A DNA stretch of 64,000 nt from an uncultured Collinsella sp. (GTDB lineage: Bacteria > Actinomycetota > Coriobacteriia > Coriobacteriales > Coriobacteriaceae). The stretch's first letter is position 1. Every line of letters starts with the position of its first letter. Location: positions 6,680 to 70,679 of the forward strand of contig CALDWI010000046.1 of the NCBI GenBank assembly GCA_937923795.1, read 5' to 3'. Below are positions 59,738 to 64,000 of the stretch, piece by piece. The translations under genes were made by a program, and so were the position numbers. A model generated the notes under the pieces. That model saw only the letters and a program-made list of their open reading frames with translations. It was not told the DNA's origin and ran no database searches.

Positions 59738-60079
59738 CTACTCCCAGGCTCCCCATACATCGGGGCAATAACCGACGGTGGCCTTTTTGCCGTTGCGCAC
59801 GATGGGCTCAGCCAAGACCTGCTGATTCTCGAGTAGTTTATCGAAGCGCTGACTGGGGGTAAGGTGCTGAATGAGTGCGAGCGTTTCCTCGTCCTTGGCT
59901 TTGGGGTTGAGCAGCTTGTCGATGCCGCCGACCGCCTGCATCACGCTCGTGAGCTCGCCCTTGCTCATCTCCTTTTCCCTAAGGTCAATAAACTGCACCT
60001 TAATGCGGCGCTCCTTAAAATAGCGCTGGGCCTTCTTGGTCTCGAAGGACTTTTTAGTGCCGAAGATTTGCACGTTCAT
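59738..60079 (-). CDS. ArsC/Spx-family protein lacking the redox cysteine
   Basis: Thioredoxin-fold protein of 113 residues. Arsenate reductase/Spx-like proteins use a cysteine near residue 10. Here the N-terminus reads MNVQIFGTKKSFETKKAQRY, with Ser (TCC codon) at the place where related sequences have Cys (KKCFDTKK, from memory). The rest (QFIDLREKEMSKGELTSV, HLTPSQRFDKLLENQQVLAEPIVRNGKKATVGYC) is well kept, including an RNGKKATVGYCPD ending. So a reductase role is unlikely, unless it acts as a regulator. Start ATG 60079 has a GGTGGA-type site 7 bases upstream. Confidence 0.8.
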   Translation of the reverse strand: MNVQIFGTKKSFETKKAQRYFKERRIKVQFIDLREKEMSKGELTSVMQAVGGIDKLLNPKAKDEETLALIQHLTPSQRFDKLLENQQVLAEPIVRNGKKATVGYCPDVWGAWE

Positions 60080-60126
60080 ATTATGTTCCACCGTTCTAAC
60101 GAGCGTCGAGGTGACCACCGTTGGAC

Positions 60127-60750
60127 TTATCGAATGAAGTTGGTCGTTGCGCGATCGGCTTCGGGCGCGTCGATACCGGCGGCACGGCCTGCCTCGATGC
60201 AGCGCAGGAGCCAAGCCATGTTTTTGCCGATGTTTCGCATGGTGGCAAGGCCCTCGGCATCCCCATCGGCGTCGCCGGGCACGCGGCCAAACACGTTGTT
60301 CCAGTAGGTGGAAGCCACCACGGGCATCTGGTTGATGGTGAAGTACTTGTTGAGCACGTCGAAGGTCGTCGACGTGCCGCCGCGACGGGCGACGGCGACG
60401 GCAGCGCCCGGCTTGTGTGCAAAGGCTTTGCCTCCGGCATAGAATGCGCGGTCGAGGGCCGAGAGGATGCGTCCGCTGGGATGCGCATAGTAGACGGGCG
60501 AGCCAAAGACAAAGCCGTCGGCCTGCTCGGCGGCAGCGATGAGCTCGTTGACCACGTCATCGTCAAAGGTGCAGCGACCGCCAAGCTTGCCGCACTGGCC
60601 GCAACCGATGCAATCGCGAATGGGCTTGGCGCCCAGCTGAAACACCTCGGTATCAATGCCTTCCGCATTAAGTTGCTCTGCGACCTCGGCGAGTGCGCGG
60701 GCGGTGTTGCCGTTTGCCTTGGGGCTGCCATTGACCAAAAGAACCTTCAT
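60127..60750 (-). CDS. Flavodoxin-family NAD(P)H-dependent oxidoreductase
   Basis: FMN-binding reductase of 207 residues. The flavin-phosphate loop NGSPKANGNT is at 7-16, a CIGCGQCGKLGGRCTFDDD segment (about 47-65) gives a cysteine cluster typical of the NADPH-dependent FMN reductase/iron-sulfur flavoprotein-like group, and SPVYYAHPSGRILSALDRAF is the FMN ring-binding region. It is 47 bases upstream of the ArsC/Spx-like gene on the same strand and may share a transcript. Start ATG 60750 has GAGGGAG 7 bases upstream. Confidence 0.85.
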   Translation of the reverse strand: MKVLLVNGSPKANGNTARALAEVAEQLNAEGIDTEVFQLGAKPIRDCIGCGQCGKLGGRCTFDDDVVNELIAAAEQADGFVFGSPVYYAHPSGRILSALDRAFYAGGKAFAHKPGAAVAVARRGGTSTTFDVLNKYFTINQMPVVASTYWNNVFGRVPGDADGDAEGLATMRNIGKNMAWLLRCIEAGRAAGIDAPEADRATTNFIR

Positions 60751-60812
60751 CACAAACTCCCTCTGCTGTCGGTGACTGCTGCGGAGGATTATCGCACGAG
60801 AGGGTAGATGGC

Positions 60813-60857
60813 GTGGGGCGCGATGTGAAACGGCTTGTGTTTCACATCGCGCCCCAC
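60813..60857. terminator. Perfect 18-bp hairpin after the GGDEF gene
   Basis: GTGGGGCGCGATGTGAAA (60813-60830) and TTTCACATCGCGCCCCAC (60840-60857) are exact inverted copies with a 9-base loop, 4 bases beyond the GGDEF stop on the minus strand. No T run is seen. Confidence 0.65.
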
Positions 60858-60861
60858 AACG

Positions 60862-62391
60862 CTAGTCCAGCTTGGTGCCCGGTACTTGCGGTGCCTCTTT
60901 AAGCAACGCTTTGAGCTCGTTCAAAATGGAAACGGGCTGTCGATCGACAGCGTCCAGATGAAGCGTCGCTACACGAATGGGTGGCTGATATTCAAGCGAG
61001 CCGATGAGCACGGGGGAACCCAGGAACCGCTCGATTTCGTCTGCGATCGAGTCGGTCTCTTCGGGATCAAAGTCGTCGAAAAGCGCCACGAATGTCGGCC
61101 CCGTCGAGCGGAACAAGCGACCCTTGCCGCGCGAGCATTCCATAAGGCAAGCGGCGCTTTCTGCCAAAACGCGGTCGCCTGCATCGAATCCAAAGCGGGC
61201 ATTGACCTCGGCGATATCGTCAACCTTAATGGCAATAAAGCCTGCCTCGCGCGCCACGCGACGCATTTCACCAATGGCGTTGACCAGGGCGTGAATATCG
61301 CCCAGGCCGGTCACGGAATCAGTCGTATCTGCCAAGCTTCGGTTGATGATAATGCCCACATACATGCTGGGCTCGGTATCGGTGCCGTCCAAGTGGTAGC
61401 CTGTGCAGTCGCAAAGCGCGTACGCTCCGGTGGCATCCATTACACGATACTGCATGTAGTGGAAGTGCCACGTGCCGTTTATCACCATGTCGAGCTCGGC
61501 GCGTACGTTGTCGCGGTCCTCGGGGTGTACGCGGGCAAGCCACATATCGACCGAGTTAAAAGGGTGCTGGGAGGGCAGGTCAAAATCGCGTACGGCGTTG
61601 ACCGACCATTGCGATTCGCCCGTATCGAGATTGAGGATAAACGGATAGCGCGTCTCGGAGCTCATAGAGATCGCTTGGAATACGCGGTCGTTGCACGGAA
61701 GCTGCTCGGCAATTGGGTGCTGCGGCGCGTCATTGTCTTTCGGCTGCTGCACGCGATGCATAAGCTTATAGCGATACATCTTGCGATCGGCATCCATCGT
61801 CATCTGGCGACGCGTGTCGCCGGCAAGTGGATTGACGCGCGAGCAGCCAAAGCTAAAGCTACCGATCATGGGCGCCTTGCCGCCCGAGCTTGCCTCGATC
61901 AGTCCGGTACGTACCTGCTCCAAGCGCTGCTCGAGTTCAGTCTCGTTTGCGGAGGGCGAGATAAGCACAAACTCGTCTCCACCGATACGGAACAGCATCT
62001 CATCGTGCTCCATGGTTTCGGAGAGCGTGCGGCAGATGCTCAGAATATAGCGGTTGCCTTCGGCGTGGCCGAACCTATCATTGCAATGCTTGAGATGGTC
62101 GATGTCAATATAGGCGCAGGTGAAGGGGTCGCCTTTGCGCCAGAGTTGCTCGACGTGACGGTCGAGTCCGCTGCGGTTGCCCAAGTTGGTGAGCGGGTCG
62201 ATATAGGCGTTGCTCTCAAGCAGCCGGCGCTCTTGTTGCAGGATGGCATGCGTCTTTTGCAGTTGCTCGCCAACGGCGCGTAGCTCAGCAGGCAGCGCGG
62301 CAACATCGAGTTCGGCGGTCGAGATGCCATTCGCAAGTCGTTGGAGATAGGCAATAATCGATTGCTCGCCCAGGCGATATGACTCGTTCAT
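60862..62391 (-). CDS. Dual-GGDEF protein, one active and one degenerate domain
   Basis: Diguanylate cyclase-type protein of 509 residues making or sensing c-di-GMP. After a helical N-terminus, the first GGDEF domain (about 65-210) has DPLTNLGNRSGLDRHV and the intact RIGGDEFVLI. A PAS-like region (about 240-345; FILNLDTGESQW, DRDNVRAELDMVI) follows. A second GGDEF-like domain (about 355-490) keeps VTGLGDIHALVNAI but has STGPTFVALF in place of GGDEF, so it is probably inactive. No transmembrane helices were seen. The start ATG 62391 has AAGGAGG 9 bases upstream. A broken EAL gene lies directly upstream. Confidence 0.88.
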   Translation of the reverse strand: MNESYRLGEQSIIAYLQRLANGISTAELDVAALPAELRAVGEQLQKTHAILQQERRLLESNAYIDPLTNLGNRSGLDRHVEQLWRKGDPFTCAYIDIDHLKHCNDRFGHAEGNRYILSICRTLSETMEHDEMLFRIGGDEFVLISPSANETELEQRLEQVRTGLIEASSGGKAPMIGSFSFGCSRVNPLAGDTRRQMTMDADRKMYRYKLMHRVQQPKDNDAPQHPIAEQLPCNDRVFQAISMSSETRYPFILNLDTGESQWSVNAVRDFDLPSQHPFNSVDMWLARVHPEDRDNVRAELDMVINGTWHFHYMQYRVMDATGAYALCDCTGYHLDGTDTEPSMYVGIIINRSLADTTDSVTGLGDIHALVNAIGEMRRVAREAGFIAIKVDDIAEVNARFGFDAGDRVLAESAACLMECSRGKGRLFRSTGPTFVALFDDFDPEETDSIADEIERFLGSPVLIGSLEYQPPIRVATLHLDAVDRQPVSILNELKALLKEAPQVPGTKLD

Positions 62392-62429
62392 GATGGATAA
62401 CCTCCTTGGGCGGAACAGTGGTTTGTATC

Positions 62430-62460
62430 ATATCCCCAATTCGGTTTGAATTGGGGATAT
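62430..62460. terminator. Perfect 13-bp AT-rich hairpin
   Basis: ATATCCCCAATTC (62430-62442), loop GGTTT, GAATTGGGGATAT (62448-62460). It lies between the broken EAL gene and the GGDEF gene and may be a terminator or an operator. Confidence 0.55.
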
Positions 62461-62518
62461 AAGTTAGCTAATGGAGGCAAATTCCCCCTTCGGCGGTGGC
62501 GTTTTGCGCGCGAGCGTA

Positions 62519-62815
62519 TCAGTTGTTATTGCCACCATCGAGCAATGCCTCAAAATCCTTCGCCGGCATGGGGCGGTAGTAGAGGAAGCCCTGAGCGTAG
62601 CGGGCGCCCATTTGTCGTAGCATGTTCGCCTGCTCATTTGTCTCGACGCCTTCGACCTCGACGGGCAGATGGAGCGACTGCGCCATCTCGAGCATCGATG
62701 ACACGATCTGCGCGCTGCGGCCACGATTACCGTCGACGGGCACAATCTGCCAAATGTACTTGTCGAGCGCCACCACAAAGCCGCTTTCCTCGAGCGTGGG
62801 GATATGGGTGCACAT
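62519..62815 (-). pseudogene. Truncated EAL-domain remnant
   Basis: A 98-codon frame starting MCTHIPTLEESGFVVALDKY and continuing without the middle of an EAL domain into SSMLEMAQSLHLPVEVEGVETNEQ, then RQMGARYAQGFLYYRPMP. These are the N-terminal and C-terminal parts of a c-di-GMP phosphodiesterase; the EALLR start and the metal-binding centre are missing. Full EAL domains are about 240 residues. Upstream sequence in the same frame has no EAL resemblance and no ribosome binding site. I read it as a decayed gene with an internal deletion. Confidence 0.75.
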
Positions 62816-62943
62816 GCTGTGGGCGGCTGTTATTCGACAAGCGGTAGCGCGACGATGCGATGTTCGATAAAAATGCGACTGGGACGATATATGTTGACGG
62901 GTATACTTGTCCCGTTTAAATTTGCGGGGACGGAGATGGTCGC

Positions 62944-63813
62944 ATGACACAGCCAAATATGACGCGCACGGTGGGGCTGGCACTCGAGGGAGGCGGCTAC
63001 CGCGGTATGTATACGGCGGGCGTGCTCGACGTTTGGATGGAGCACGGTTTGACCTGCGATCATATGGTGGGTGTCTCGGCGGGCGCGGCGTTTGGCTACA
63101 ACTTTAAATCGCGCCAGATCGGCCGTGCCATTCGCTATAACAAGGCCTATTGTGCCGATAAGCGCTATGCGGGTGTAGCAAGCTGGCTGCGAACCGGCGA
63201 TATGTTCAATGCCGATTTTGCCTATCACGAGGTGCCCATCGAGCGCGATCCCATCGACCTGGAGACATATCGCGCCTGCCCCATGCGGTTTACGTGCGTG
63301 TGTACCGATATCGAGACGGGCAAGGCCGTCTACCACGACCTGCCCTATGGCGACGAGAGGGATATCGAGTGGATCCGGGCGTCGTCGGCGATTCCCGTGG
63401 CGACGCGTCCCGTTGCTATTGAAGGGCATAAGTATCTGGATGGCGGCGTGGCTGATTCCATTCCCAGCGCATGGCTGTTTGCGCAGGGACATGACCGCAA
63501 TATCGTGGTACTCACGCAGCCGGCGGGCTTTGTGAAGCAGCCCAACAGCGTGATGCCCATGCTGCGGCGCGTGTTCCGTCACTACCCGGAGTTTGTCGCG
63601 GCGCTTGAGCATCGGCATGAGGTCTACAATGCTACGCTCGATGACCTGGCACGTCGCGAGGCTGCCGGCGAGGTCTTTGTGGTGCGGCCGAGCGAATCGG
63701 TGAAGGTGCCGTCGCTGTGCCGCGAACCGGACGAGCTCGAGCGCATCTACCAGGTCGGTCGTCGTGATGCGGAGTCGTCTTTGTCCGCGTTGGAAGCGTA
63801 TCTGGCGGGGTAA
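62944..63813 (+). CDS. Patatin-like phospholipase family protein
   Basis: Serine lipase/acyl hydrolase of 289 residues. It has the oxyanion motif GGGYRG (about 16-21), the nucleophile elbow GVSAG (Ser near residue 45) and the catalytic Asp in DGGVADSIP near 180, in the order of patatin-like proteins. There is no signal peptide, so it is cytosolic or exported by an unknown route. C-terminal residues form a helical cap (DESSLSALEAYLAG-type end). Substrate unknown. The start ATG 62944 follows GGAGAT. Confidence 0.9.
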   Translation: MTQPNMTRTVGLALEGGGYRGMYTAGVLDVWMEHGLTCDHMVGVSAGAAFGYNFKSRQIGRAIRYNKAYCADKRYAGVASWLRTGDMFNADFAYHEVPIERDPIDLETYRACPMRFTCVCTDIETGKAVYHDLPYGDERDIEWIRASSAIPVATRPVAIEGHKYLDGGVADSIPSAWLFAQGHDRNIVVLTQPAGFVKQPNSVMPMLRRVFRHYPEFVAALEHRHEVYNATLDDLARREAAGEVFVVRPSESVKVPSLCREPDELERIYQVGRRDAESSLSALEAYLAG

Positions 63814-63824
63814 GGGTCGCATAT

Positions 63825-63870
63825 GGAAAGCGCATCCCGGAATAGACGTTCGAACCGGGATGCGCTTTCC
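63825..63870. terminator. Hairpin between the patatin-like gene and probable thiE
   Basis: GGAAAGCGCATCCCGG (63825-63840) and CCGGGATGCGCTTTCC (63855-63870) are perfect 16-bp arms with a 14-base loop. Confidence 0.8.
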
Positions 63871-63914
63871 GCTATTGAAGATATGAGGCTGCGAATCAGC
63901 TGCTCGGCCTATGC

Positions 63915-64000
63915 CTATGCCTGCTGCCAGGTGTCGACGAGCTCCTTGGCGGCGGCGTAGGGATCGTCGGCACTGCAGACGGCGCTCACCACAAAGAAGC
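63915..64000 (-). CDS. thiE: Partial gene, probable thiamine-phosphate synthase C-terminus
   Basis: Only the last 28 codons are inside the window; the gene continues past the right edge. The visible C-terminus reads FFVVSAVCSADDPYAAAKEL and ends VDTWQQA. The VVSAV-x-SADDP pattern matches the end of ThiE, which joins the thiazole and pyrimidine parts of thiamine. With so little sequence this is tentative; related TIM-barrel enzymes have similar ends. Confidence 0.5.
   Translation of the reverse strand, partial: FFVVSAVCSADDPYAAAKELVDTWQQA

Overview
The window looks like a chromosomal segment from a gut actinobacterium of the class Coriobacteriia, most like Collinsella. I infer this from the high-GC coding bias, the style of the proteins (a CD1871A-type small CXXC protein with a 4Fe-4S partner, a LAxTG-like wall-anchoring tail, a divergent ParE/ParC-like pair) and short intergenic palindromes scattered between genes. 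No rRNA, tRNA or Cas gene was seen. Most genes are compact, with clear AAAGGAG-type ribosome binding sites, so several starts were moved inside the longest open frames.

Layout. 0.1-6.5 kb: a divergent type IIA topoisomerase pair (B then A subunit) and a DUF3825 protein, all on the minus strand. 6.8-13.5 kb: a lipoprotein, a 1455-residue exported surface protein and a LuxR-type regulator. 13.5-17.5 kb: a two-component system facing a redox operon (48-residue CXXC protein, membrane 4Fe-4S protein, TlpA-like lipoprotein). 17.7-27.5 kb: a fused MacB/FtsX-type ABC exporter, a long hairpin element, a membrane protein, a tRNA-dihydrouridine synthase, a glutaredoxin, an XRE-zinc ribbon-TipAS regulator, TrmO, a MalY-type lyase and a PPOX protein. 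27.5-36.2 kb: a hybrid sensor kinase with two solute-binding domains, ion channels, LOG, a DMT transporter and a GntR-controlled ABC operon.

36.3-36.6 kb holds the most unusual object. Eight 15-bp repeats alternate in orientation at an exact 40-bp period, with seven 25-bp spacers, between the GntR operon and the release factor 3 gene. The spacers resemble one another in alternate positions. It therefore looks like an amplified 80-bp palindromic unit and not a CRISPR array.

36.7-50 kb is mostly housekeeping: RF3, a VUT transporter, an SDR, Ung, a DMT transporter, LysR, MATE, RNA methyltransferases, GNAT and a TetM-like GTPase. 50-57.7 kb is more accessory in character: two paralogous AAA ATPases bracketing a UvrA-like protein, then a serine recombinase and two exported proteins in visibly AT-richer DNA. 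57.8-64 kb: TrmL, a CobW-type GTPase, an ArsC/Spx-like protein that has lost its cysteine, a flavodoxin-like reductase, a dual-GGDEF protein, a broken EAL gene, a patatin-like lipase and the end of a probable thiE.

Two families of short intergenic palindromes recur through the window. One of them sits at the 3' ends of genes and sometimes supplies the stop codon.
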